Source: Lamellibrachia columna (Eukaryota > Annelida > Polychaeta > Sabellida > Siboglinidae). Taken from it: a stretch of DNA of 64,000 nucleotides. The stretch lies in NCBI GenBank assembly GCA_963662155.1, contig OY759263.1, forward strand, positions 14,171,260 to 14,235,259. The letters are read 5' to 3'. Both the position numbers and the translations under genes were made by a program. The notes under the pieces are model-generated. The model was not told where the DNA came from and ran no database searches. It saw only the letters and a program-made list of their open reading frames with translations. Below, piece by piece: positions 29,894 through 43,165 of the stretch. Numbering within the stretch: the stretch's first letter is position 1; every line of letters starts with the position of its first letter.

Positions 29894-31680
29894 TTGAGCA
29901 GATGTACTTTGTATGTGCTGATGGTGGTCGATGGAAATGGTGAGAGTGTTGTCGTTGGCCTATGGATTATCGCGAATGAGGAGCGGGCCACCATCAGCGG
30001 ACCCATGGACATACTTGCCAAGCACAACGACACTGCCAGCTTCAAGCGTGTGATGGCCGACAAAGACATGGTAGAGCGTGACGTCTTCCGCGAGAAGCTA
30101 CCCGGTGCAGCCATACAGATCTGCCTGTTCCACACGTTGCGTACGTTCCGTCGAGAGGTTACTTCAGAGAAGCTTGGCATCCGATCGGATGAGCGGTTGG
30201 TCTGCCTCGAGCTGATGCAGAAGATGGCCTACGCAACAGGAGAACAAGCATACCAGCAGCTCTACCAGGCTTTGCATCAGACTAAGCACCAGGCAGTTCT
30301 AATCTACTTTGACAGCAACTGGCACGGCATCAAGGAGCAGTGGGTGAAGGCCTCAAGGTACAGCAGAGGAACTTCTTGACGCGGACCAACAACCGCGTCG
30401 AGAGCATCAACCAGAAGTTGAAGAGTGTCATCACGAAATTCTCCAACATCGTGCTGTTCTTCAAGGATCTCAAGGTCAGTGATATGCCCTTTCTAATGGG
30501 CTTATAGTAGACATGACCTATGTCTATTTATATATACATGTAAAACAAATAATGGTCACATGGCTGGTTTATTGTAGCTTTTGGCAGATGCAGTTTGCGT
30601 TGCAAGTCATGTTCTACTGTACTGTTTTTGAACTGTTGGTAGGCCTGGTTAAGTAAACACATATTTAGTGCTTGTCATGTCTGCTGTAGGTTGCCTTGAG
30701 CATGTTGGAGACAGATCGGAACTAATGTCAGTGCTTGATGTCTTCACTACAGCGACCAGCAACACACCAATGCTGTCAGTTGCTACAACCCATGCTGCTG
30801 CCGAGACTGCTGCACATGCTGCTGCCGAGACTGCTGCCCATGCTGCTGCCGAGACTGCTGCCCATGCTGCTGCCGAGACTGCTGCCCATACTGATGCCGA
30901 GATTGCTGCCCATGCTGCTGCCGAGACTGCTGCCCATGCTGCTGCCGAGACTGCTGCCCATACTGATGCCGAGATTGCTGCCCATGCTGCTGCCGAGACT
31001 GCTGCCCATACTGATGCCGAGATTGCTGCCCATGCTGCTGCCGAGACTGCTGCACATGCTGCTGCCGAGACTGCTGCCCATACTGATGCCGAGACTGCCG
31101 CCCATGCTGCTGCCGAGACTGCTGCCCTTCTCCAGCCAGCTCCAACTATCTTGTGTGTCATACCAAATCAGCAGCAGCCTCTGTGTTTGGCCATTGATGA
31201 CATAAAGATGCCTCCCCCCATTCGAAAACGAGGACGGCCTAAAGGAGCCGAAATGACGGTGATTGGCCTCCCAAAGAAACGAAAGATGCTTACCCGACCT
31301 GTACCATTCCTCAAGAGATCGCCGGAGGAAAAGGAGTCCAGTACGTATTTTTGTTGTATGAATCGTCAAATGCTTTACTTTCAGGTATCGCCCGGTGGTT
31401 CCCTGAATGCTCTTGTATTCATTAAATTCTTTTCAGTCATCATGCGATGGTTCGTCAAGGCAGAGGTTGCAGAAAAGGCAATGAATGGCGGAGAACTAAT
31501 CAGTGGCAGAGCAGTGGAGAAGCACCCGTGAAATGTAAGGTATGTGATGGGGATGTTGACAGTGGTTTGTCTGTAGGGTGTGATGCTTGCCGTGATTGGT
31601 TTCATGGCAGATGTGTGGGCATCATTACAGTACCTAAGAAAACAACCTGGATATGTAATGGGTGTCACACATCTCTGTGA
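29894..31680 (+). pseudogene. ZSWIM/MULE-transposase-like gene with PHD finger, broken
   Basis: Segment 1 (about 29905-30477) is MULE-transposase-like as in ZSWIM1/3 proteins: VMADKDMVERDVF, LPGAAIQICLFHTLRTF, FDSNWHGIKEQW and, after a one-base frame change near 30340-30357, RTNNRVESINQKLKSV. It ends at a candidate donor (GTCAGT, 30476). Segment 2 (30689-31334) has a 14-copy 8-residue repeat, then MPPPIRKRGRPKGAEMTVI, an AT-hook-like GRPKG and basic patches. Segment 3 (31436-31531) reads VIMRWFVKAEVAEKAMNGGE. Segment 4, in another frame, is a PHD finger: CKVCDG, GCDACRDWFHGRC, WICNGC (31532-31680) with all eight zinc ligands (C4HC3). The SWIM finger was not found. It may be a domesticated transposase gene or a decayed copy. 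Confidence 0.6.
30791..31126. repeat. 24-bp coding minisatellite
   Basis: Fourteen copies of CATGCTGCTGCCGAGACTGC plus four bases, encoding HAAAETAA or HTDAEIAA/HTDAETAA. The length is an exact multiple of three throughout. Confidence 0.95.
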
Positions 31681-31689
31681 TAATATCAG

Positions 31690-32466
<777 letters not shown>

Positions 32467-32689
32467 CCATCACAGTGCGTTCACACTACCTTGATTTTCA
32501 GGTGGTTCTTCAATGTAAATTATTATGTTCTACATATACCAGTTTTACATTAACAGGAACATAATTGCTATGGTGGCAAATAATACTTGTATGTACAACA
32601 ATTTTGTATTACATATATTTCGAGTGTACCAATGTAATAAGAGATTTAGGCACATTTTAGGTAAGTTGCATGTACACAATTGATGTGTT

Positions 32690-33390
32690 AGAATGTACAC
32701 TGAGAAGTAATTTAATATATATGTTGTGCCAGGATTTAAGTTATCAGTATAGTAAGGTATTTAGACATATTTTGGTATATTCCATGAATGAGTTTTGTTT
32801 TAGCATATAGAAAATATATTGATTTATAAATAATTTAGTGTGATGTGCTAGGATTTCTGTTATTAGCATAGGTATTTAGACACATCTTTTATTATGGATG
32901 TTCCATGTCTGTCACTTTTGTGTTACCATGTACACATTATATCCAGTAATAATTAATTTCGTATATAATGTTATGCCAGGATTTCATAACATGTCTACAT
33001 AAACCGTATTACTTATCGAAGCCATTAAATACTGCTCCCTCAAATCTTTTATTATAGTTCCAAAAAAATGCAAGACCATAGTGCCTGCTAAAAATGCGAC
33101 TCACGTACGTACGTTTAGAACTGAGAGCTAAACATACGGCTCTCGTATAAAACAACGAAAGAAGGCCAGCCACGAAAGCAGTGACTAAACATACGGCTCA
33201 CGTACGTTTAGAACCGAGTGCTAAAGATTACGCGCATGCGCTCTATGACTGCCGTACTTTTAAAACTTAAGCTAAAAATACGGCTCACGTAACCGGAAAT
33301 CGAAAGGTATGCGCATGCGCAGAATGACTGCCGTACTTTTAGACTCGAGGTCTAAAGATACGGCTCACGTACGCGTAGCCACGGCCAATA
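32690..33390. repeat. Dispersed repeat B, copy 2
   Basis: Diverged ~120-bp units like those at 5020-5345, followed by a block of inverted and direct phrases (CGGCTCACGTACG, CTAAACATACGG, GACTGCCGTACTTTTA). It has two NRF-1-like palindromes, at about 33232 and 33312 (GCGCATGCGC). No coding capacity seen. Confidence 0.65.
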
Positions 33391-33469
33391 TCCTTACATA
33401 AATAACACACCTATCTGAAAATTTTAGGTCAAATATTTCTTCATCATTTCTGTGAGATATAATAATACT

Positions 33470-35290
33470 TTACACAAACCAACTTGGTAGTATAGTAATG
33501 CTAAAAAATAAAATTGGCTTAATTGAAGCATTTAGCAGAGCACATTTCCACATGCTCAATCTAACTCTTATCAAGCAAGCATAATATATTATGTATGTGG
33601 AGTCTTCTGAGAGGTAGGAAGGCTGTGTGGAGTTGTCTGTGCGGTAGGACGGCTGTGTAGAGTTGTATGTGTGGTAGGAAGGCTGAGTGGAGTTTTCTGT
33701 GTGATAGGAAGGCTGTGTGCAGTTGTATGTGTGGTATGAAGGGTGTGTGGAGTTGCCTGTGTGATATGAAGACTGTGTGGAAGGAAGATGAGATGTGTGG
33801 TAGGGTTTCAACTGGTTGTAGTCCACCTTTGTCTTCAGGACATTTTGCTGAATTAAAATAAACTATCGAGAAATGACATGCCGGCAAATGAAGCTTTGCA
33901 CCACACAATCACCAGACTTCCGTCTCAGGGAATACAACTCCACATACTTTGTGAAGTAATCAGTTGGTGTCATAACATACTTAAATCCATTCTGGGTCTC
34001 AGGTAGAGGGACTACAAATGAAACAAACCAGTAATAAACATATTCAGGTAAAGGGCACACAAAAGTTTGATGCAGCCTCAAAGTTCAAAGTTTTCCAATT
34101 GTTTGGCTCAGGTTATTTTCGCTAAAACATATAAGACATTACATAGATTTCCTTGACAAAATGGGCTTCAAAGTAAAGCTGTAAAATTACCATTCTGGAG
34201 AGGACATGTGTACAAGTCCTTTATTACACTACTTCATTACTCAGATGGAGTGAAAACCTAAACAACTCGAGTGAACATAGTTATGTGTTATGTATACATG
34301 TGCCTGCAGTTAGGTGTTCTGGAGAGGACTCATGTCAGCAATAACTAGGTTTCAATCTATGCATGTTTTTTATGCTGTTGCTAGATAAAGTTCGCACCAT
34401 GTATGCAACTACATTGGACTCTCGCTATAAATAACACGTTGGGCTTGGTCAAACTGTTCTTTATATCCAATATTCCTTATATCCAAGTGTACACAACACA
34501 GTGCAGGCAAGAGCTGGGATTTTCAAGTTGTTCCTTTTAAGCAGAGATTCCTTATATCAATAGTCCTTCTAGTGATATTCCACTATATACATTATAATGA
34601 TATCTACCCAGGTTTGGACAGTTCAACTGTAATATGCTTGGTTATAATTTTGGCATAACATAACATGATCTACCTATAAGGTCCATTCCAACCACACGCT
34701 TGGGCTCTACAATCTTGATTGGTGTAAGTTTAGGAGCCACTGTCTTGACCTTCTCGTAGCGTTGACAAGCATCACATCTACCAATCTGCAATATAAGTAA
34801 AATAACAAAAAGTAACATAACAAAATAGAATATATAATTATGGGATTTATTACTCTGTTATGTAATTTAACACAGCACATGCAAAATACAGTTACGTGAT
34901 TTATTACACTGGCATGTAATTTAACGCAGCACTTACACAATCTGGTGTGTTAATTCTATATAGAATTTGTTTAAAGAGACTTGGCATTACATGGCTATTA
35001 TGACAAAAAGTTTTACTATTGGCACTCAAAAATGAAATGTTCTATAAAAAGCATCCTTACAACTTACAAGTTACACATATATATTTACGTAACACTTACA
35101 TTTCTAATACAATATCCAGCATATATATTTTAATCGTTACGTCCTCTTTCAAGCCTTTCCAGTAATACCGCTGGCTAATTTTGTCACAGTAGCATTAATG
35201 CCACTGTGGCCAGCATGTGGCGAAGAGTTAATATGCCACAATATAATGTTTCTCTCTTTCTCATCAGTCACAATCTTCTGACGTATTTGC
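33470..35290 (-). pseudogene. Integrase-bearing transposon gene (KRBA2/gypsy-like), decayed
   Basis: Four blocks read in order on the minus strand. About 35280-35140: an HHCC-type start (LWHINSSPHAGHSG, then YYWKGLKEDV after a one-base frameshift in an A run). About 34790-34680: IGRCDACQRYEKVKT and KRVVGMDLIG with the first catalytic Asp, ending at a donor-like GTAGAT. About 34010-33863: PLPETQNGFKYVMTPTDYFTKYVEL after an acceptor-like TTTGTAG. About 33845-33600: KTKVDYNQLKPYH, a usual integrase C-terminal phrase, then a 10-residue repeat tail. The second Asp and the Glu are not found, so the middle of the core is lost. Confidence 0.6.
33600..33785. repeat. 30-bp coding minisatellite
   Basis: About six copies of a 30-bp unit such as GTGTGGAGTTGTCTGTGCGG plus ten bases. 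On the minus strand it encodes TQPSYHTYNS-like repeats at the C-terminus of the integrase remnant. Confidence 0.85.
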
Positions 35291-35399
35291 GTATGTGGTG
35301 GGATATACACTAGTGCTATATAAAATTATATATCCTCAACATCATCACTTGTAGTTGCAAAGTCACTTGGGGAGCAATTTGTGGAAAGATCTCACAAAG

Positions 35400-36545
35400 T
35401 AATGGTTACACTGTTTGCTAAATTAGCAAATGACTATGTTTGGGTTACATAAATTAGTTAAATGGTCAGAAAACTGGCAAATGTTATTAAATTTTGGGAA
35501 GTGTAAATGTGTACACATAGGACATGGAAACATGGATGAAGAATATAAAATGGGGGATGCTGTACTAGGTAGAACCACACAACAAAAAGACTTAGGAGTA
35601 ACGTTTAGTGCTGATATGAAACTTTCAGAGCAATGTGGGATTGCTACTTCGAAAGGAAATCAAATATTCTAGGGCTTATCTTATCACCCTCTGTGAGAAA
35701 GAGTACTTTCTCATGTCCAACCTACACTGCTCCTTAACTAATGCTGCTTTGTGTCCTCTGGTTCTACTGCCCTCTTTAAGTTTGAAGAACATATTCCTAT
35801 CAACATCCTCATAACCGGTCACTATTTTAAACACTTCTATTTGGTCTCCTCTTAGTCTCCTGATCTCTAGTGTTGTCAAACCACATTGTAATAAGCGACT
35901 TTCGTAACTAAGGTCTCTTAATTCTGGAATCATTTTAGTTGCTCTTCGTTGTATTCTTTCTAGCTTATCTATGTCTTTTTTATGATACGGCCTCCATGCT
36001 TGAATACAATATTCCAAATGTGGTCTAACTATTGCTTTGTACAGGGGTACAATTAGATGTTTCTCCTTATACGTGATAGTTCTCCTAATTAGCCTTAGAA
36101 TTTGATTTCCTTTCGAAGCAGCAATCCCACATTGCTCTGAAACTTTCATGTCAGCATTAAATGTTACTCCTAAATCCTTTTCTTGTGTGGTTCTACCTAG
36201 TACAGCATCCCCCCTTTTATATTCCTCGTCCATATTTCCATGTCCTATGTGTATACATTTACACTTCCCAAAATTGAATAACATTTGCCATTTTTCTGAT
36301 CATTTAACTAACTTTTCTAGATCATCCTGTAAACTTTGTTTATTTGTAGCATTAGTAACCTTTCTGAATACTTTTGTGTCATCTGCAAATTTGAGTACTT
36401 TGCTAAGAGGAGACCAAATAGAAGTGTTTAAAATAGTGAATGGTTATGAAGATGTTGATAGGAATATGTTCTTCAAATTTAAAGAAGGCAGTAGAACCAG
36501 AGGACACAAAGCAGCATTAGTTAAGGAGCAGAATTGACAGATATT
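35400..36545. mobile_element. CR1-like LINE fragments in +/-/+ fold-back
   Basis: Three LINE ORF2 3'-region segments. 35420-35668 (+) reads LVKWSENWQMLLNFGKCKC to SKGNQI. 36401-35676 (-) reads LKFADDTKVFRKV through LVRPHLEYC-type text (VRPHLEYCIQAW) to KYSFSQRVIR. 36404-36540 (+) reads RGDQIEVFKIVNGYEDVDRN to the element end. The minus segment has a TGA where Trp is expected. The plus segments together lack the region between SKGNQI and RGDQIEV. The family resembles CR1/Jockey-group elements by the KDLGV and HLEYC phrases (from memory). Confidence 0.8.
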
Positions 36546-37535
36546 TGATAAGGGCGGGCTACACATAGATGATAAAGTTTAAATTGTTGGACTCTCGATA
36601 AGCCAATGGCTTCCTTGTCCACTTGCAATCTGAAACTTGTGTTTGGGATGGCAATCCTGTTAAATCTAAACATTACAGATAACCGTGAAACGAATTATTT
36701 CGGCAGTGACTTATGTGTAACCGACTATGGATCTTCAGAATTAAAATATTGCATGAGCTTCTGCATGGTGATGTGTGCTGATATACAACAAACGTGGATA
36801 CAACCGTAAGTAAACCGCCCAGGTGTGTGAACATGACGTCACTGTTTGAGCAAGCAGGTGAACCGACAGTGCCCGGATGTGACCGAGCGACCTAGCATTG
36901 TGGAGTCGGACACTTGTTGAGAAGGAATACGAGGTGGCAACGCAATCCTGTTGCAGTGACACGTAAGTACAGGCTAACGGTAATAAATGTATTAATATCT
37001 AAATTTTGCACGAATGTGCAAGTATGGCAGCGGCAGTTTGGTGAACCGGATGCGTCCGCGTCAGCAACGCGACGACCTTAGAGCAGGTCTCTCGCCGGCC
37101 GGACACGACCGCCTGAGTCAAGCCTCCGCCGCGATGACAAATCGAGCTGTGCGTTAATCGAAATTCTGCCTGAAGCCGCGCGCAAACAGACCCGTCGCAT
37201 TCCCGGATATCTGCTCACAGTTGATCTAGCATATGTAACGTGTGGATCGTTTGCTAAGCCGGATTCGTACATTTTCGGATTTTTAGACTGGTCCAAGAGT
37301 TTGCCCCGAGAAGGAACAATAGCTGCCGCGTCGCGCAAGGTAGGCAGACGACATCTAGGTTGCACGGAATCAGATGTGGGCTAAAGCAGGGGTAGAACTT
37401 CAGCATTTATTTTACTAGACAGCAGGACTAGTAGATACAAAAGTTTACTAGTCCGCAGAAAGGTTTACTAGTCCTGTTATCAAAACATAACACAAATTTA
37501 AATAGGAACAATTTTATTTAAAACGGTTGCTCGTT
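36546..37535. other. No supported gene
   Basis: Mixed composition. 37020-37380 is GC-rich and CpG-rich compared with its surroundings, but its open frames show no domain. Confidence 0.5.
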
Positions 37536-37536
37536 T

Positions 37537-37657
<121 letters not shown>

Positions 37658-37699
37658 CGACTCAAACAAACGACAATGTATATATATATATACCAATTT

Positions 37700-39160
37700 A
37701 GTTGTTTTCATGTCTTAATCCTATTACCAGGTGAACACATTTGGGATATTCCTTAAGGCAAATATCCTTATCACCATTTTTTCAGTCTTAACATTTACTT
37801 CTTATCCACCAGGGTGCACCACTGGTCACTGAGGTAGCTTCCCTATTATGCGTCTGTACTATGTCTCTTCGTGTAGTGGAATCATGCCTAAGACGAATGT
37901 AGGGCACAGTAATTTTAGATATGTGTTATTTAAAAAATCATATCATCTGAAATAATTGCATTTGATCCAGACACATTGGCAAGGTTGCTAGTAGAACATG
38001 TTGACAATATAACTGTGGATTTTTAGATGATTTCAATTGGCGGAAGGATTTTTGGCAATTTTTTTGCAACAAGGCACGTGTGCGTAGTAATTCATGCAGA
38101 AATTGGTAAAAATTTACGGGTATGGCACGTTCAGACATTTTAAATGAGTTACAAGTATGAGACTTTGATTAAACTCGATCGGCATGTCAACGAGATGATG
38201 ACAACGGTAGGTAAGAAGTTTCAGAATTTTTGATGGTTCCGTTGTCTGATGATCGTGCAAAACGTTAACATGGTCGCCAATGGGAAACGTAACAGTAGGC
38301 TGAACCCTAGTGATTTTCTCAAGGCACACGTGTTTCGCGCAGCTACGTGTTTTACTAAGTTGTGACCGTGTATGAAATTATCCGTTGGCTTTATCGTATC
38401 ATTATTTGTTCTCCGTCGCTACGTGTACCGGATAATGTTTTATTTAAAACTGGTATTGTGATTTGAGAAGTTAGGCTGGTGTTGAGTTGATGCTATGGCT
38501 TAGGCAGATCCAGAGGCGATTTTGGTACAGGGGAACGTTGGGCCAGTTGACGAATAGTGCAAGTTAGACATCGCACAGTAAAACAGGGAACTACGCCTGG
38601 CAATTGTCCGACGACGTGCACGCACTATTGTTCGCAGTTATCCTCCTAATGGGATTTGTTGTTAAATATTTATAGGACTTAATATACGCTGAAAGCATAG
38701 CTCTCAAACATCCTAAATGTCAAAAATATATGTAGTAATGATAATCTAATAAAGTGCACGATTTGTATAGAACGACATTAGACAGCATGTCGCGGTCAGT
38801 GATTCACCATTGTGTGGCTGGTAGCATTCGGCCATTGTTCGTCCAGTTCCACGTATTCATATATAGTGTAAACAGTGTCGTCCGGTACATCGAAGGCGGC
38901 CACCGCAGTCACGATACAACGACGATGGTTTTGTTTGTTTTGTTCGTGTGACGAGACTCGTGCTTTAAATATAATCAGGCGCTGTATCGGACTTGTTTCA
39001 TCTCTGCCAAGTTGAAATTTCTTACTTCAAAACATTCGATTTTGGTGCATGTTTTTTCTTTCACAAACTTTCTTTTCCAGAATCCAGGGCATTAGTTCCT
39101 TTTACGATTACTAGTCTCTACTTGATAAAGAAATTATAACGTGTAGGGTGGGGTGTGTAT
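37700..39160. other. No supported gene
   Basis: Short frames only. The ORF at 38114-38329 (-) has a weak retroelement look (VTFPIGDHVNVLHD) but is too short to call. Confidence 0.4.
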
Positions 39161-39167
39161 GGTGGGG

Positions 39168-39421
39168 TGACACGGGTACAGAGTCACTGACCAAATGAGA
39201 ACTGCTACAATGCACAATGACACGGCTACAGAGTGACTGATCAATTGAGGACTGCTACAATGCACAATGACACGGCTACAGAGTCACTGACCAATTGAAG
39301 GCTGCTACAGTGCACAATGACATGGCTACAGATTCACTGACCAACTGAGGACTGCTACAGTGCATAATGACACGGCTACAGATTCACTGACCAACTGAGG
39401 ACTGCTATAGTGCAAAATGAC
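39168..39421. repeat. 50-bp minisatellite, five copies
   Basis: Units start CACGGCTACAGAGTCACTGA and recur every 50 bp from 39171. Confidence 0.92.
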
Positions 39422-40239
39422 AAGGCTTGAGACCGATGCAGCTAGACACACGTGTCTTCTTTCCCTAGTCATATAGCATGGCGGACCAGATAAATAGATG
39501 TATGAAATGTTGACACAGGGCACGCTGCCAAGTACCTATTGGATTGTTATTTTGTCCACACGTCTACGGCAATTTCCATTCGACTGACAAATAGATAATT
39601 CCCTGGGGCAGGAACGCAGTGACAAATAAATGTGAACTTACGCTTCAAAGCCAGAGGATGCCGCAGTTCCGACTACACTAGACACATTAGTCAAATTATT
39701 AAAATATTTAATATAATTTGTAGCTAATATGTAACTGGCACAACAGCGGGGTAAGTTGTGTAGAGTTATATAAAATGTTGTTATATGCAAAAGTATTGCC
39801 TTTCAGACCCAGTGTTATAGTGTCAACTAGTAATACATGTCATTTAGACTGATATACAACTACATGTTATATGAAACTATTATCATAATCAGTTAGGCAC
39901 ACATACTCTTACTGCTAGGTAACATAAACAAAACTATGTTGCTCAGCGTAGATGTTTCACAAGGGCATGAATCAACTAACTCCTGTAACTAATACAGGGC
40001 CCGCGGTCTTTCCCTAGGGTGGGTCATTCACCTCCCATGACATGTAAAGTCCCAAACACAGCAACAACATTGATTACTCACTCCTGCAAGACAGCCTAGA
40101 CAGCGTCGATCATCTAATTATAATCTACTCTAACGTTTTGAAAATGTTATCACTGGTTTAACTGTGTGGTTTGTGGTATTAGGTTATTTGTGGTTGTTAT
40201 GACAAAACGTAACAATTATAAGTGGAAAATAACTTGCCG

Positions 40240-40445
40240 ATTTGCAGCATTGTTTGGCACTGCATATGTGCCAAGGATAATAGGAGTAAGTTCACGGCAA
40301 CAGCAGAATCCCAGGTTATCCAGGTGTCGAATGTTGCAGTTGGTATTGGACATTATTTGGCACTGCATATGGTTTGTGCTAAGGGTAGCTGGAGTAAATT
40401 CACGGCAGGTTATCCAGGTGTCGAATGTTGTAGTTGGTACTGAGC
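40240..40445. repeat. Direct duplication of about 105 bp
   Basis: GGCACTGCATATG, AGTAAGTTCACGGCA/AGTAAATTCACGGCA and CAGGTTATCCAGGTGTCGAA occur twice in the same order (from about 40256 and 40360). Confidence 0.8.
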
Positions 40446-40499
40446 ATTCTGATACCACCCGTCCACCTAGTACCTCAGAGAGATCTGAGTGAAGATTGG

Positions 40500-42660
40500 A
40501 TGGTGATCGTAACCACCGATTGAACAGTCATTCAGAGGGGTTGCAATCGGACAGTCATCTCTCCATATCTCTGGACGTCTGGTCATCTGTAGGTCGGACA
40601 TATGGAACCGGCAATGCCGGCTGCCAGACCGGAGGTACCCGGGCACTGAATCTGGCTAAGGCTGGTTATCAGGAGACCGGTTATCGGTTCTTGCAAGACC
40701 AGTCACCGGAACCAGGTCACCGGACATCTGGTGTCAGCAATGCTGATTACCAGTCCGGAGGTACCCGGGCACTGAATCGGGCTGAGGCTTGTTATCAAAA
40801 CAAGCTGTCTGGTTTTCAAGGCTGGTATGGTCGGATGCCAGATTCGTCTCCCAGAACCCATTACTGGAGGCAGGGGAGTCAAAGCCATTCACGATTGGTA
40901 TCATCGGATACATTTATGTCGGGGTCCTCTGAAATTACTTATTATTCAAGGAGAAAATGGAGGAAGATGAAGAGACACAAGTCAATTAAACATTGCAGCA
41001 ATCACAGGCTGCAATACAGGCTACGGAGACGAAAATCACTGCTCGCTTAGATATGGGACAAGAGAATAATGAGGAAGTTCCTCATTGCTCAGGTCAGCAG
41101 GGGAACAGTACTGTGGATGAAAAGGTTATACCAGACTATTGTCTTTCTGAAACAAATGTCTTGTTTCAGGTTAACGCTCATCCGTCTTGTAACTTCTGGA
41201 ACGGAGACGGAGAGGATGCGTTACCAGCAGACATTACAATGTGTCTATAAATATAACTCATTGACTCCTCCGGAAGCCCACCGAGAGGTTTGTTTTGGAG
41301 GGCAGCTCTTCAAACATTGTCTTGGGGGATTGTCGGAGGAATTTGTTTGCTCTCTGGCCCAGTCAGAGCTGCTTGCGAACGCTCCCAGGCGAATCGAGTT
41401 GTGCACGGAGTGGCCCATTCTCCTTTGGAGGAACAGGGCAAACCCCGGGAAGGAGCACAGAAGTGGGGAATGCATCTGTCACTGACATCTCCGGTGATTA
41501 AGAGGTTCCATCCCAATTATTATAAGGTGCATTGCCCTCCGGATATGATGCCGGAGGAACAGATCGATCCTCACAAGCCATGGACTTTGAGCTCTCTTCT
41601 GTTAAGGGAAAAGGCAGTGACATATTGCACTGTTAAGATGGTCCAATAGGGAGATTGGAAATCTATGGTTAGAGCCAGCCTTGGTGTGCTATATCACATC
41701 GACTGGTTTATATCGACGATGATGGAGATCATTAGATCTGGAGAGATGAATCCAGAGAAAGTGGCAGAGGTGCAGAATCTGCTGTCATCTTTGGGCATTG
41801 CACTCAATCACGTTAGCTTGATTCAAGCACGGTTGTTGGGGAGCAATGTCACAGTGCGTAAAGAGACAGCCCAGTTTTTACGAAGTAAACCTATTGGTTT
41901 GCCTGAATTGTTTGGTAACAAATGTGGTGAGGCATTAAAGGTAGCTTCAGATAAACGACAGAAACAGTTCATTATGCATGCCACCCTTGGATTACCTAGG
42001 AAGCCTAAAGTTAGTTTCCCTGGACCTCAGAAAGGTCGACTGAGCAAGTGAAAGACAGATAAGTTTGGTAGGATTTATCAGTCTTTATCTAAACCCCCAA
42101 CCAATATGCCCAAGTTTACTCACCCCATAAAGGGGGCAGGGGCAGGGGCAGGGGCAGGGACAGAAGAATGAAATCCAAGGTTTCCCAGTCTTGGGTTGGT
42201 AAGCAGGATCTTTGACGGTGCATCGCTCCACAGACCGCTCCTTCCAGTAGGAAATTTCGCCCAGGAATTGGATCATCTGACTACAGATTTGAACGTAAAA
42301 TCGGTAGTTACGGAAGGGTGTCAGATAGAACCACCCCTTTCGATGATTCCCATTCCTATGAAGGTGAAGAGAAGTTCAAGATGAGAACACAAAGGGATGT
42401 CACCAATGCTTTACAGTAAGGGGATTTGGCGGTGAGCATCGATTTGAAAGATGCTTATTTCGATTCACATAAAATTCAGACATCTGTTAATATTTGCTAT
42501 AGAGGTAAGAGGAAAAGTAAGAATTGTTCAGTCCCGAGCACTTCCTTTCGGGTTGACTTCGTCCCCCAGGATATTCACCAGAGTGACACTGCCTGTGGGG
42601 AATTATGTTCACGTACATGTAGTGAATCTTGTTCAGTATTTCGACGACTGGCTGTGACTT
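40500..42660 (+). mobile_element. DIRS-like retrotransposon remnant
   Basis: A gag-like stretch runs over 41000-42050 (GEMNPEKVAEVQNLLSSLGI and following). An RT stretch at 42420-42657 reads VSIDLKDAYF, then in the next frame FGLTSSPRIFTRVTLPVG and LVQYFDDWL. The phrase RALPFGLTSSPR...YFDDWL with Asp-Asp-Trp is typical of DIRS-group tyrosine-recombinase retroelements. There are several frameshifts and stops. RNase H and tyrosine recombinase were not found, so the 3' part is missing. Early in it, a 126-bp direct repeat (40607 and 40733) contains GGAGGTACCCGGGCACTGAA. Confidence 0.6.
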
Positions 42661-42959
42661 GACCCCTTTGTGAAATCCTAGATATGCTGCTGGTGGCTGG
42701 GTATATGTGTCATCTCTAAATCAGGGTCTGGCATTTTGTTGTATACAGGTTGAGAGGTGGGAGGAGCGGGGGTCGGATAACCCTGTAGCTGGTTCAGGAA
42801 ACTGGACATGGCTACGTGGAGTAACAGCAGTGACTCAATAAGATGACCAGTGTTTGGGAAAGTCACATTGGAACTCAGTGGAGCCGTAAAGACATTATAT
42901 ACAGGACGTCTTTGAGTGCCTTGTTGTATATTCCTCTCCATCCAATGCAGTACGTACTG

Positions 42960-43165
42960 ATCCTCTTCATACCCTATTTGGTGCATAAAGCCACACAGTG
43001 CTTGCTAACAATGCCAGGTCATCCGCATTATCTAAGTCTTCTAGGATGATGTCAACATCCATCTGATGCCTCTCATTATGATCTTTGTTACTTCGTATTA
43101 TCCAGTCAATGGTAATAATTTCTTGGCTCTCATTGTTTTCTTTGCAATCTGCTTCCATTCATCAG
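42960..43165 (-). mobile_element. RTE-like LINE fragment
   Basis: Minus-strand peptide with MEADCKENNESQEIITIDWI, then LEDLDNADDLALLAS, a version of the RT box [13 protein letters not shown] with Asn in place of Phe. About 200 bp only. It is distinct from the LINE at 25-28 kb but of the same general group. Confidence 0.6.

Noticed and set aside
38114..38329. Possible retroelement polyprotein fragment (-)
   Set aside because: A single weak GD.V-type phrase in 71 codons, with no neighbouring domain.
39168..39421. CRISPR-like array
   Set aside because: Units are contiguous 50-bp tandem repeats without unique spacers, in an animal genome.
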